A DNA stretch of 64,000 nt from Planctomycetota bacterium (GTDB taxonomy: Bacteria > Planctomycetota > JAJSAM01): contig JAJSAM010000026.1 in NCBI GenBank assembly GCA_024274785.1, positions 189,914 through 253,913 of the forward strand, in the 5' to 3' direction. Both the position numbers and the translations under genes were made by a program. The notes under the pieces were generated by a model. That model had not been told where the DNA came from and ran no database searches. It saw nothing but the letters and a program-made list of their open reading frames with translations. Shown piece by piece: positions 35,196-43,330 of the stretch (position 1 is the stretch's first letter; each line of letters opens with the position of its first letter).

Positions 35196-35504
35196 CGCCT
35201 TTCTCACCATTGCCCGCGATCTGAGGGGCGGTCGCGGCGCATCGCTGCGTCAGACCTCCTCCGAGACGGGAGGACGTCGCGTCGTCGGTCTTCCTGGCGC
35301 TGCATCCGCGCCTGCCTCCTCAGATACACCTGGCCGTGGCCGCAACCCGTCAGAACGCAACCGATCCTCCGGTGGATTCACGCGTTTCCGAAACGCGGTG
35401 CGCGCACTGGCGAGACAGGCGGGCCGGACCGCCTTTCTCACCATTGCCCGCGATCTGAGGGGCGGTCGCGGCGCATCGCTGCGTCAGACCTCCTCCGAGA
35501 CGGG
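35196..35504 (+). repeat. LTR-like repeat element, copy 2 (75-bp direct terminal repeats, 234-bp period)
   Basis: 75-bp terminal repeats at 35196-35270 and 35430-35504, with 159 bp between them. The architecture matches 671-979. The interior is nearly identical (e.g. GTCGTCGGTCTTCCTGGCGC, GGTGGATTCACG). Fills the entire spacer between ruvA and the TPR/alpha-CTD gene, touching both coding ends. No gene inside. Confidence 0.85.
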
Positions 35505-35511
35505 CTGCGGC

Positions 35512-36870
35512 CTATGCGTCTTCGGCGAGGGAGAGCCCGAACTCGGCGAGCTTCTCCTTGACCTCGTTCATGGAGGTCTGGCCGAAGTTCTTCACCTGCA
35601 TGAGATCCTTCTCGGAGAGCCGGCAGAGGTCGCCGAGGGTGCCGAGGCCGAGCACGCTCATGGCGTTGCGGCTGCGCACGGAAAGCTCCAGGTCCTCGAT
35701 GTTCTTGCTGGTGATGTCGCCCCGCTCCGGCTCGATGCCGAGGAGGGTGCGCGCCGCGGCCTGCACGGATGCGGTCTGCTCTTCCCGGCCCATACCGAGG
35801 CGGAGGCCCTTCTGGGCAAGGATGTCCTTGATCTCCTGCAGGGAGGTCTCACCGAAGTTCTTGTAGGACAGCAGTTCCGGCTCGGTCCGCTTGATCAGGT
35901 CGCCGAGGGTCTCGATCTGCATCTTCGCCAGGCAGTTGCGACTCCGGACGGAGAGCTCGAAGTCCGAGATCGGGATCCGGAGGATCTGCGCGCGGCGGTC
36001 TTCGGTGCGCTCGAGGTCCTCGTCGTAGTACATGTTGAGGGACGCCTTGGCATCCCGCACGAACCGGGCCGCGCGCGGGTGGTCCGGGTAGATGTCGAGG
36101 ATGGCCTGGTAGACCTCCACCGCCTTCGTGTACTCGCCGCGGTCCTCGTAGAGAACGCCGAGGTTCACGAGGGCGTGCGTGTAGGTCGGGCGGACATTGC
36201 GCAGTCGCTCGTAGACCTCCACGGCGTCGTCCTCAAAGCCGTCGAGGTCGAGCATGTAGGCGAGGCGGAAGAGACTGCCCGGGTGGGCCGGGGTCTCCTC
36301 GAGGATCCTGCGGTAGGTGGAGTAGGCGGTGTCGTAGTCACCGTCGAGTTCCGCCAGGTAAGCGGAGAGGAACTGCCCGTCCGCGGACTCGCGCGTATCC
36401 TTCAGGAGCGTGCCGATCGCCCTGCGGGCGCCCACGGTGTCGCCGGCGCGCAGGCACGCCTCGGCCAGCGGTGCGCGGGCCTGCGGGTGTTCCCTGGCGA
36501 TTTCGCCGAACGACTCGGCCGCGGCGGCGAAGCGACCGATGGCGATGCGCGCCAGCCCGAGCAGGTGCACGGTGCGGGGGTCGTTGCCGCCCTTTTCGAG
36601 CCAGCGGACGGCCTGACGGTCTTCCCCGATCACGAACAGTGCCGTGCCCCGCGAACGAATCTGGGCGGTGGCGCGACCGGCTTCCTCGAGAGTGGCCGGC
36701 AGTGCCATCAGGAATTCGTCCAGCTGGCCGCGTACGCCCTTGTCCACCAGGGCGACCTTCCGGAGCTCGAGGATCTCCGCGAGCTCGGCGGAAACGTTCT
36801 GCAGGATTCCGGTCACGTCGAGCGTGGCGGTGCTCTCGGCTCCGGCGGTCTCGGATGCGGCATCGTTCAT
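35512..36870 (-). CDS. TPR protein with two RNA polymerase alpha C-terminal domains
   Basis: Product of 452 residues. Residues of about 95-275 form TPR-like helical repeats (e.g. THALVNLGVLYEDRGEYTKA). Residues 300-360 and 390-450 are two copies of the RNA polymerase alpha-CTD. In the first, Arg309, Asn312, Cys313, Gly340, Ser343 and Glu346 match E. coli alpha residues R265, N268, C269, G296, S299 and E302 needed for UP-element DNA contact; in the second, Arg399, Asn402, Gly430, Ser433 and Glu436 match (Cys269 is Ala403). The alpha N-terminal domain needed for assembly is absent, so it is not RpoA itself. Probably binds DNA and a protein partner through TPRs. Has its own promoter at 36905-36932. 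Confidence 0.85.
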   Translation of the reverse strand: MNDAASETAGAESTATLDVTGILQNVSAELAEILELRKVALVDKGVRGQLDEFLMALPATLEEAGRATAQIRSRGTALFVIGEDRQAVRWLEKGGNDPRTVHLLGLARIAIGRFAAAAESFGEIAREHPQARAPLAEACLRAGDTVGARRAIGTLLKDTRESADGQFLSAYLAELDGDYDTAYSTYRRILEETPAHPGSLFRLAYMLDLDGFEDDAVEVYERLRNVRPTYTHALVNLGVLYEDRGEYTKAVEVYQAILDIYPDHPRAARFVRDAKASLNMYYDEDLERTEDRRAQILRIPISDFELSVRSRNCLAKMQIETLGDLIKRTEPELLSYKNFGETSLQEIKDILAQKGLRLGMGREEQTASVQAAARTLLGIEPERGDITSKNIEDLELSVRSRNAMSVLGLGTLGDLCRLSEKDLMQVKNFGQTSMNEVKEKLAEFGLSLAEDA

Positions 36871-36904
36871 GAAACGGTCCTCTCAGACGGGGCAGAAACT
36901 ACCG

Positions 36905-36932
36905 AATATATAGAGCTGATCGCGAACGTCAA
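36905..36932 (-). promoter_or_regulatory. Predicted sigma70-type promoter of the TPR/alpha-CTD gene
   Basis: On the minus strand TTGACG at 36932-36927, 16 bases, then TATATT at 36910-36905, 35 bases before the ATG. One of the best -35/-10 matches in the window. Confidence 0.6.
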
Positions 36933-36984
36933 ATTATGGGCGCGGTTCGACACGGGGCGGTATGGTTGGCGTGGGAGGCCTCGC

Positions 36985-37338
36985 ATGCCTGATCACGATC
37001 CGGATTGCATCTTTTGCGGCATCATCGCTGGAAGAATACCGTCGGATACCCTCTATGAAGACGATGAGATCATCGCCTTCCGGGACATTTCCCCGGCGGC
37101 GCCGTTGCATGTCCTCGTGCTGCCGAAGGCCCATATTGCCACGGTGAACGACCTCGGGGCCGAGGAGGCCGGTCTCATCGGCCGCATGGTCCTGGTGGCT
37201 CGGGATCTCGCCGCCGGGGCCGGCGTGGCAAGGGACGGGTACCGGTTGGTGGTGAACGTCAACCGGGACGGCGGGCAGATTGTCTTCCATCTTCACTTGC
37301 ACGTGCTCGGTGGGCGGTCGATGGGCGCGATCGGCTAG
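36985..37338 (+). CDS. HIT-family nucleotide hydrolase/transferase
   Basis: Histidine triad protein of 117 residues acting on nucleotide phosphoramidates such as AMP-lysine (HinT-like). DCIFCGIIAGRIP, YEDDEIIAFRDISPAAPLHVLVLPK and the triad FHLHLHVLGG are diagnostic. Cys pair CIFC fits the zinc site. ATG follows GGGAGG. Followed by murA after 27 bases. Confidence 0.92.
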   Translation: MPDHDPDCIFCGIIAGRIPSDTLYEDDEIIAFRDISPAAPLHVLVLPKAHIATVNDLGAEEAGLIGRMVLVARDLAAGAGVARDGYRLVVNVNRDGGQIVFHLHLHVLGGRSMGAIG

Positions 37339-37365
37339 TCCGCCTTTCAGGGGCCTGGAGGAACC

Positions 37366-38643
37366 ATGGACAAACTGGTCGTCAGCGAAGGTCCGCCCCT
37401 CAGGGGGGAAGTCCCCGTTTCCGGAGCCAAGAACGCGGTGCTGCCGATTCTGGCGGCCACGTTGCTGACCGGCGAGTCCTGCACCTTGCGGGGGGCGCCG
37501 CGGCTTCGTGACGTGAACACGATGCTCCGGCTCATGGAGGGCCTCGGTGTCCCGACCACGTGGGATGATGACGGCGTCCTGACCACCCGGGTGATCGACG
37601 AGGATGTGGCGACCGCGCCCTACGACCTGGTGAAGACGATGCGGGCATCGATCACCGTGCTCGGGCCTCTGCTCGCCCGCCGCGGCCGGGCTCGCGTCTC
37701 CTTTCCCGGTGGCTGCGTCTTCGGGCCGCGCCCGGTGGACCTCCACATCAAGGGGCTCCGGGCTCTCGGTGCCGAGATCGACATCGAGGAGGGCTACATC
37801 GAGGCGCGGGCGGATCGGCTCAAGGGCGCCCGGATCTTTCTCGGCGGACCGTTCGGTTCGACGGTGACCGGGACCGCGAACGTGCTCATGGCGGCAACGC
37901 TGGCGGAGGGCCAATCGGTCATCGAGGGGGCGGCTTGCGAACCGGAAGTCACCGACCTTGCGGAGTTTCTGGTCGGTATGGGGGCGCGGATCGAGGGCAT
38001 CGGCTCCCCGCGCCTTCTGGTTGACGGTGTCGATGAGCTCCATGGCACGAGCCACTGCGTGATCCCGGACCGCATCGAAGCGGGCACCTTCCTCGTGGCG
38101 GGTGCGATCACCGGCGGCGACGTGACGGTCACCGGGATCAGGCCCGACACGCTGACTGCCGTGCTCGAGAAGTTCCGGGAGATCGGCGTCGATGTGACCG
38201 AGGGCGAGAACTTCATCCGTGTTCGCCGCCGGGGTCCGCTGCTCAACGCCGAGATCACGACCCTGCCATACCCGGGTTTCCCGACCGACCTGCAGGCTCA
38301 GTTCATGGTGTTGCTCTCGCTCGCCGATGGCGTTTCAATCGTTACCGAGAAGATCTATCCGGAGCGATTCATGCACGTGGCCGAACTGCTTCGCATGCGC
38401 GCTCAGATCCGCAAGGAGGGGCCGAATGCGATCGTGATCGGCACGGGCTGGCTCTCCGGGGCACCGGTCATGGCCAGCGACCTGCGAGCCTCCGCCGCCC
38501 TGGTCCTGGCGGGGCTGGTCGCGAAGGGCCGGACCGACGTCAAGCGCGTCTACCACATCGACCGGGGCTATGAGCGCATCGAGGAGAAGCTCTCGGCTCT
38601 CGGCGCGGTGATCTCCCGGGAGGACGACCCCGAGGGGCCGTAG
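37366..38643 (+). CDS. murA: UDP-N-acetylglucosamine 1-carboxyvinyltransferase
   Basis: First committed enzyme of peptidoglycan synthesis, transferring enolpyruvate from PEP to UDP-GlcNAc. Product of 425 residues. VSGAKNAVLPILAATLL and RPVDLHIKGLRALGA are diagnostic. The active-site Cys is kept in FPGGCVFGPRPVD, so fosfomycin should act on it. Presence indicates a peptidoglycan wall. Confidence 0.96.
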   Translation: MDKLVVSEGPPLRGEVPVSGAKNAVLPILAATLLTGESCTLRGAPRLRDVNTMLRLMEGLGVPTTWDDDGVLTTRVIDEDVATAPYDLVKTMRASITVLGPLLARRGRARVSFPGGCVFGPRPVDLHIKGLRALGAEIDIEEGYIEARADRLKGARIFLGGPFGSTVTGTANVLMAATLAEGQSVIEGAACEPEVTDLAEFLVGMGARIEGIGSPRLLVDGVDELHGTSHCVIPDRIEAGTFLVAGAITGGDVTVTGIRPDTLTAVLEKFREIGVDVTEGENFIRVRRRGPLLNAEITTLPYPGFPTDLQAQFMVLLSLADGVSIVTEKIYPERFMHVAELLRMRAQIRKEGPNAIVIGTGWLSGAPVMASDLRASAALVLAGLVAKGRTDVKRVYHIDRGYERIEEKLSALGAVISREDDPEGP

Positions 38644-38775
38644 GCGTCCCAGCCCTTTTTTCTTCCCACGGGCCGTAACTCACCCTAGATTCCCCGGTTT
38701 CGACACGATCTCCGCGGTGTAGACGCGGACCATAGCCCGAACACCCCGGTACGAAGAGACCGGCGGGGGGATTCC

Positions 38776-40242
38776 CTGTTTGAGTCGATCACCAGTGGCC
38801 TGAAGCGCACCTTCGACCGGATCGGAAGGCGCGGCAGTCTGAACGAAGCGGACGTCAAGGACGCCATGCGCGAGATTCGCCAGGCGCTGCTCGGCGCCGA
38901 CGTCTCGTACAAGGTAGTGAAGTCGTTCATCGCTCGCGTCACCGAACGTGCGGTCGGCGAGGGAGTCCTGCGGTCGGTCAAGCCGGGGCAGCAGGTCGTG
39001 AAGATCGTCCACGATGCCCTCGTGGAGATGATGGGGCCGGTGGACCACGCCATCAACTGGTCTTCCAAAGGCCCCACGGTCATCCTCATGGCGGGCCTGC
39101 AGGGAACCGGCAAGACGACTTCCTGTGCCAAGCTCGCGCGCTTCTTCGTCAGGAAGGGGAAGCGGCCGCTTCTCGTCGCCGCGGACGTGAAGCGTCCCGC
39201 CGCCATCGAGCAGTTGAAGACCCTCGGCCGGCAACTCGACCTCCCGGTTTACTCCGAGGAGGGCAAGCGCCCGCCGATGATCTGCAAGCGCGCGCTGAAG
39301 GAGGCCGAGGCCACCGGCCGCGACGTGGTGATCCTCGACACCGCCGGCCGCCTGGCCATCGATGCCGGGATGATGGCCGAGGTCGCCGCGGTCGCGAAGA
39401 AGACCGATCCCCACGAGATCTTCCTGGTCTGCGACGCGATGACCGGCCAGGACGCGGTGAACTCCGCGGAGTCCTTCAACCGGGAACTCGAGTTGACCGG
39501 GGTCATCCTGACGAAGCTCGATGGCGACGCCCGCGGCGGCGCGGCGATGAGCGTGAAGGAAGTCACCGGCAAGCCGATCAAGTTCGCCGGTATCGGCGAG
39601 AAGATCGAAGACTTCGAGGAGTTCCATCCGGATCGCATGGCCGGGCGGATCCTCGGCATGGGCGACGTCGTCAGCCTGGTCGAGAAGGCGCAGGAGGTTC
39701 TCGATCAGGAAGAGCAGCAGGCCCAGGCCGAGAAGTTCTTCGCCGGCACCTTCACAATGGACGATTTTCTCGGGCTCTTCGACCAGATGAAGAAGCTGGG
39801 CGGGTTCGCGAAGGTGCTCGATCACTTCGGTGAGCAGGGCAAGCAGTTGACGCAGGGGATGGCGCAGGAGGACATGGAGAAGCAGATGGCCCACACCAAG
39901 GCCATGATCCTCTCCATGACGCCTCGTGAGCGGGTCCACCCGGAATTGATCGATCATCCCCGCCGACGGCGGATCGCGAAGGGCAGTGGAACGACCCTGG
40001 ACGAGGTCAATCAGCTCCTGAAGGAATTCAAACACACCCGCAGGATGATGAAGCAGATGGGGAAAGCCGGAGGCCTGGGCGGCAAGATTGCTCAGTTCGG
40101 CGTCAACCGTCGCAAGAAGAAGCAGATCAAGGAGATGAAGGCCGGTGGGCAATTCCCCATGGACATCGGCGGCTTGTCCGGCGGCGCCATCGGCGGCGCG
40201 CGGGGCAAGAAGAAGAAAAAGAAAAAGAAGAAGCGGAGGTAG
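38776..40242 (+). CDS. ffh: Signal recognition particle protein, apparently CTG start
   Basis: SRP54/Ffh GTPase that binds signal sequences and 4.5S RNA at the ribosome. 488 residues. N domain FESITSGLKRTFDRIGRRG; G domain GLQGTGKTTSCAKLA, DVKRPAAIEQL, DTAGRL and TKLDGDARGG; Met-rich M domain to about 455. Homology begins exactly at CTG 38776 (LFESI; family MFESL), with GGCGGGGGGA upstream. Between an in-frame TAG at 38686 and the Met at 38866 there is no ATG, GTG or TTG; a start at 38866 would delete the N domain helices. The C-terminus has GKKKKKKKKKRR, an unusual basic tail. Confidence 0.93.
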   Translation: MFESITSGLKRTFDRIGRRGSLNEADVKDAMREIRQALLGADVSYKVVKSFIARVTERAVGEGVLRSVKPGQQVVKIVHDALVEMMGPVDHAINWSSKGPTVILMAGLQGTGKTTSCAKLARFFVRKGKRPLLVAADVKRPAAIEQLKTLGRQLDLPVYSEEGKRPPMICKRALKEAEATGRDVVILDTAGRLAIDAGMMAEVAAVAKKTDPHEIFLVCDAMTGQDAVNSAESFNRELELTGVILTKLDGDARGGAAMSVKEVTGKPIKFAGIGEKIEDFEEFHPDRMAGRILGMGDVVSLVEKAQEVLDQEEQQAQAEKFFAGTFTMDDFLGLFDQMKKLGGFAKVLDHFGEQGKQLTQGMAQEDMEKQMAHTKAMILSMTPRERVHPELIDHPRRRRIAKGSGTTLDEVNQLLKEFKHTRRMMKQMGKAGGLGGKIAQFGVNRRKKKQIKEMKAGGQFPMDIGGLSGGAIGGARGKKKKKKKKKRR

Positions 40243-40307
40243 GGAGTGTTCCCTCGCCGCACGGTACGTTGATGCGCCGGGTGATCCCCGGCGTGGAGGA
40301 GTGAGCA

Positions 40308-40619
40308 TTGTCTGTACGCATCAGGCTGACCAGGATGGGCCGGAAGAACCGTCCGTTCTACCGGATCGGGGCCTACGACAACCGGACCCGGCGTGACGGA
40401 GTCCCCATCGAGCGGCTCGGGCACTATGACCCGCTGAACCCGAAGGAAGAGGAGCAGGTGGTCCTGAAACTCGACCGCATCAAGTACTGGCTTTCCGTCG
40501 GCGCCCAGCCGTCCGAGACGGTCGCTTCCATGGTGAAGAAGGCCGGAGTCGAGCTTCCCGCGAAGCGCGGCTCCAACCGGAACGCCCGCCAACGGGCGAA
40601 GGCGAAGAAGAAGGGATAG
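40308..40619 (+). CDS. rpsP: 30S ribosomal protein S16
   Basis: Small subunit protein of 103 residues. VRIRLTRMGRKNRPFYRIGAYD and IERLGHYDPL are diagnostic. TTG start with GGAGGAG upstream. C-terminal extension is Lys/Arg-rich (RQRAKAKKKG). Usually followed by rimM-trmD-rplS; here an endonuclease III-like gene follows after six bases, and rimM, trmD and rplS are not in the window. Confidence 0.95.
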   Translation: MSVRIRLTRMGRKNRPFYRIGAYDNRTRRDGVPIERLGHYDPLNPKEEEQVVLKLDRIKYWLSVGAQPSETVASMVKKAGVELPAKRGSNRNARQRAKAKKKG

Positions 40620-40625
40620 CGCTTC

Positions 40626-41732
40626 ATGGCCAGGTCCCGTTCCGACAAACTCGCAGAGGCCCTTCGTCTGCTCGAGAAGGCCTATGGCAAGACCCCTCGC
40701 GTCAAGAGCGACGTACCCATGGACCAGTTGGCAGCGCTCGCGCTCGCCAGCGGCGCGTCCGGGCCGCAGGCGATCAGGGCCCTCAAGGCCTTGCGTGAGC
40801 GCTTCGTCGACTGGAATGAGATTAGAATCTCCTACCGGCGGGAGATCGCCGGGGTGATCGGAGAGGTCGGATATCGGGATGCCAACGACCGGGCGGTCGC
40901 CATCAAGGAGTTCCTCGAGAAGCTCTACATGGATCACAACATGGCGGCTCTCGCGTTCCTCGAGGGAATGGAGCCGGACCAGGCATTCGACTATCTGAAG
41001 AAGATCCGTTTCCTTCGGGAGGGAGTCGCCGCGGCGACGGTGAGCGTGGCCATGGAACCTGGCAAGTTCCTCGCGGTTCCCGACGTGCTGCGCGTTCCGG
41101 GTCGGATCGGGCTGGCGGGCAAGGGGGCGACCCCGTCCAGGGTTCGCAAGACCCTGGAAGATACCGCCAACGAGGAGCAGCGCTTCCGGGCCCACTACCT
41201 GTTCGCCCTGCACGGCATGGACATCTGTCGCTCTCGCATGCCCTATTGCGCGGAGTGCGAGCTGTCGAGTGTCTGCGAATACGGCAGGGCCACCCTGAGG
41301 CAGGGTGGCCGGGCCGGAATGCGCCCCGTCCCTCCGCCGCCGAAGAAGAAAAAGAAGAAGAAGAAGAAGAAGAAAGCCGTCGCGAAGAAAGAAGCGCCGA
41401 AGCCGAAAGCGCCCGCCAAGAAGGTGGTGGGCAAGGCGAGGCCGGCGCCGGCGAAGAAGAGGCCCGCTGTGAAGAAGAAGGCGCCGGCGAAGAAGAGGCC
41501 CGCTGTGAAGAAGAAGGCGCCCGCGAAGAAGAGGCCCGCTGTGAAGAAGAAGGCGCCCGCGAAGAAGAGGGCGCCCGCGAAGAAGAGGGCGCCCGCGAAG
41601 AAGAAGGCGCCCGCGAAGAAGAAGGCGCCCGTGAAGAAGAGGGCGCCCGTGAAGAAGAAGGCGCCCGTGAAGAAGAGGGCGCCCGTGAAGAAGAAGGCGC
41701 CCGTGAAGAAGAAGGCGAAGAAGAAGGCTTGA
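40626..41732 (+). CDS. Endonuclease III-like [4Fe-4S] protein with histone H1-like tail; catalytic residues apparently lost
   Basis: Product of 368 residues in two parts. Residues 1-230 resemble the HhH-GPD/endonuclease III fold: FRAHYLFALHGMDICRSR matches the final helices and Cys201-x6-Cys208-x2-Cys211-x5-Cys217 is exactly the endonuclease III iron-sulfur spacing. By my alignment the catalytic Lys (GxGRKTA in E. coli Nth) falls in REGVAAATVS and the catalytic Asp (AVDTH) in LAVPDVL, so neither is conserved in place. Residues 239-368 are Lys/Ala/Pro repeats (KKRPAVKKKAPA x3, then APAKKR units) as in bacterial histone H1-like proteins. It likely binds DNA; enzymatic activity is doubtful. Located between rpsP and maf, spacing 6 and 1 bases. 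Confidence 0.8.
   Translation: MARSRSDKLAEALRLLEKAYGKTPRVKSDVPMDQLAALALASGASGPQAIRALKALRERFVDWNEIRISYRREIAGVIGEVGYRDANDRAVAIKEFLEKLYMDHNMAALAFLEGMEPDQAFDYLKKIRFLREGVAAATVSVAMEPGKFLAVPDVLRVPGRIGLAGKGATPSRVRKTLEDTANEEQRFRAHYLFALHGMDICRSRMPYCAECELSSVCEYGRATLRQGGRAGMRPVPPPPKKKKKKKKKKKAVAKKEAPKPKAPAKKVVGKARPAPAKKRPAVKKKAPAKKRPAVKKKAPAKKRPAVKKKAPAKKRAPAKKRAPAKKKAPAKKKAPVKKRAPVKKKAPVKKRAPVKKKAPVKKKAKKKA
41341..41729 (+). repeat. In-frame tandem repeats encoding the H1-like tail
   Basis: After an AAG-rich run at 41341-41374, three copies of a 36-bp unit (KKRPAVKKKAPA) and then about nine 18-bp units (variants of GCGCCCGCGAAGAAGAGG) follow. All units are multiples of three, so copy number changes alter tail length without a frameshift. 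Such stretches are also prone to assembly error. Confidence 0.85.
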
Positions 41733-41733
41733 A

Positions 41734-42291
41734 ATGATCGTCCTGGCCTCCGCGTCTCCTCGGCGGAGGAGTCTTCTTGCCGCCGCCGGGATCGACCACG
41801 TCGTTCGGTTCGCGGAGGTCGACGAGTCCATCGACGGTGCCCTCCCGGCGGAGGAGGCGGTCCTCGGTCTCGCCGAACGCAAGGTGCGGGCCGTGGCCGA
41901 CCCGGGCGTTTCCGAATTGGTGCTCGGCGCCGACACCATCGTCTTGCTCGACGGTCGGACCCTCGGCAAGCCGGACACGCCGTCCCATGCCCGTTCCATG
42001 CTCGGCCGGCTTTCGGGGCGGATCCACCGCGTTCTGACCGGCGTGTTTCTCCTCGATTCCCGGACTGGAGAGCACCGGGGGCTGGTGGTCACCACGCATG
42101 TCACTGTTCGGAATCTCGATCCCCTTGAAATCAATGCCTATGTCGATAGCGGGGAACCGCTGGACAAGGCGGGCGCATACGGAATTCAGGGTGGTGGTGG
42201 AGCGTTTGTCGCTTCCCTCGAGGGATCCTATGAGAATGTGGTCGGGCTTCCGGTCGAGGAAGTCCGGAAACTGCTCGAGGAGTGGCGTTGA
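41734..42291 (+). CDS. maf: Maf-family nucleoside triphosphate pyrophosphatase
   Basis: House-cleaning NTP pyrophosphatase of 185 residues acting on dTTP/UTP or modified nucleotides. LASASPRRRSLLAAAGI, LVLGADTIVLLDGR, LGKPDTPSHARSML and AGAYGIQGGGGAFVASLEGSYENVVGLP are diagnostic. ATG one base after the preceding stop. Overlaps the DUF192 gene by four bases (TTGA). Confidence 0.94.
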   Translation: MIVLASASPRRRSLLAAAGIDHVVRFAEVDESIDGALPAEEAVLGLAERKVRAVADPGVSELVLGADTIVLLDGRTLGKPDTPSHARSMLGRLSGRIHRVLTGVFLLDSRTGEHRGLVVTTHVTVRNLDPLEINAYVDSGEPLDKAGAYGIQGGGGAFVASLEGSYENVVGLPVEEVRKLLEEWR

Positions 42292-42800
42292 AACGAAACG
42301 GCTTGCTGCTGATCGTCCTTCTGCTCCTTTCGGCCTGTGCCTCGGAGGTTGATCCCGAGCGCCCGGGGGGGCCTGAACTGTATGTCGTGCCGATCGGGTC
42401 CGAGCCCGACGACGAGACCAGGCAGCGCGAACCCACGCTGGCGTACGTCGAGCTGGCGTATACTCCCCGGGACCGTTCCACCGGCTTGATGGGACGCCGG
42501 GCTCTCCGGACCGACACCGGTATGCTGTTCATCTACGGCGTTGCGGAAGAACGCAGTTTCTGGATGAAAAATACCCTGATTCCGCTCTCCATCGCCTTCG
42601 CGGAGGAAGGGGGGCGGATCGTCCGGATTCTCGACATGACGCCGGATCCCGGGGACGGCGGCGACCTTCCGCACTACCGGAGCGGCGAGCCTGCGATCTA
42701 CGCTCTCGAGATGGAACGAGGCTGGTTCGAGAAGAAGGGCATCAGGGAAGGAGATCGAATGCTGTTCCACCCTTCCATCATGGCGGTGCGTCCGCGGTGA
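42288..42800 (+). CDS. DUF192 lipoprotein
   Basis: Product of 170 residues with a lipoprotein signal (LLLIVLLLLSAC). DUF192 core: ELAYTPRDRSTGLMGRRAL, GMLFIYGVAEERSFWMKNTLIPLSIAF and EMERGWFEKKGIREGDRM. TTG start at 42288 with GAGGAG upstream. DUF192 function is unknown. Confidence 0.85.
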   Translation: MKRNGLLLIVLLLLSACASEVDPERPGGPELYVVPIGSEPDDETRQREPTLAYVELAYTPRDRSTGLMGRRALRTDTGMLFIYGVAEERSFWMKNTLIPLSIAFAEEGGRIVRILDMTPDPGDGGDLPHYRSGEPAIYALEMERGWFEKKGIREGDRMLFHPSIMAVRPR

Positions 42801-42893
42801 GGGCGGGACGGATCTCCGCCTGAATCAGGCGTTCCCGATGTCGATCACCTCAAGAACTCTTCCCGATCTCCCGATACGGAAGGGGAGGGTTCG

Positions 42894-43304
42894 ATGAGGA
42901 AGTCCCTGATGGCGATGATGATGATGGGGATCGTGGGCATGGTCCTCATGGCCGGGATGGGTTCATATTTCGTCGGAAAGGTCGGGAACGCGGAGATGGT
43001 CAGTCCCCTTCGCAAGGAACTCGGCGCCATCTACGGCCACCAGATGAAAGACCCCGAGACCCTGAAAGTCCGTGTGAAGAAGGACGAGGGCGGCCAGGGG
43101 ATCGTCGTCAGCTTTACGCCGAAGGACAGCCTGTTGCGGGACCAGCAACGCCGGGACCGCCAGATCCGTCGGCTCGCGAACCACGTGCTCGGCCAACCGG
43201 ACTGGAGGAGAATCAACTTCGTGGAGGTGCACCTGGTCTTGCCGGAGGGCCGGGTCATCGAATCTCGCTTCGAGCGCGCCCCGGTTCCCGCCTTCCCCGA
43301 GTAG
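42894..43304 (+). CDS. Membrane-anchored protein of unknown function
   Basis: Product of 136 residues with an N-terminal Met-rich helix ([24 protein letters not shown]) and a soluble domain of about 110 residues. [18 protein letters not shown] suggests a beta-rich fold. Not recognised. ATG follows GGGAGGG. Confidence 0.55.
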   Translation: MRKSLMAMMMMGIVGMVLMAGMGSYFVGKVGNAEMVSPLRKELGAIYGHQMKDPETLKVRVKKDEGGQGIVVSFTPKDSLLRDQQRRDRQIRRLANHVLGQPDWRRINFVEVHLVLPEGRVIESRFERAPVPAFPE

Positions 43305-43330
43305 GCTCCAGGGCCCGTCTGGAAACACCT

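Noticed and set aside
34909..37338. 809-codon plus-strand frame ending in the HIT protein
   Set aside because: Only the last 117 codons are similar to a protein family; the rest is antisense to ruvA and the TPR/alpha-CTD gene and passes through the repeat.
41246..41737. Glu/Arg-rich 163-codon frame overlapping the H1-like tail
   Set aside because: Alternative frame of the AAG/GCC repeats; no start signal and low complexity.
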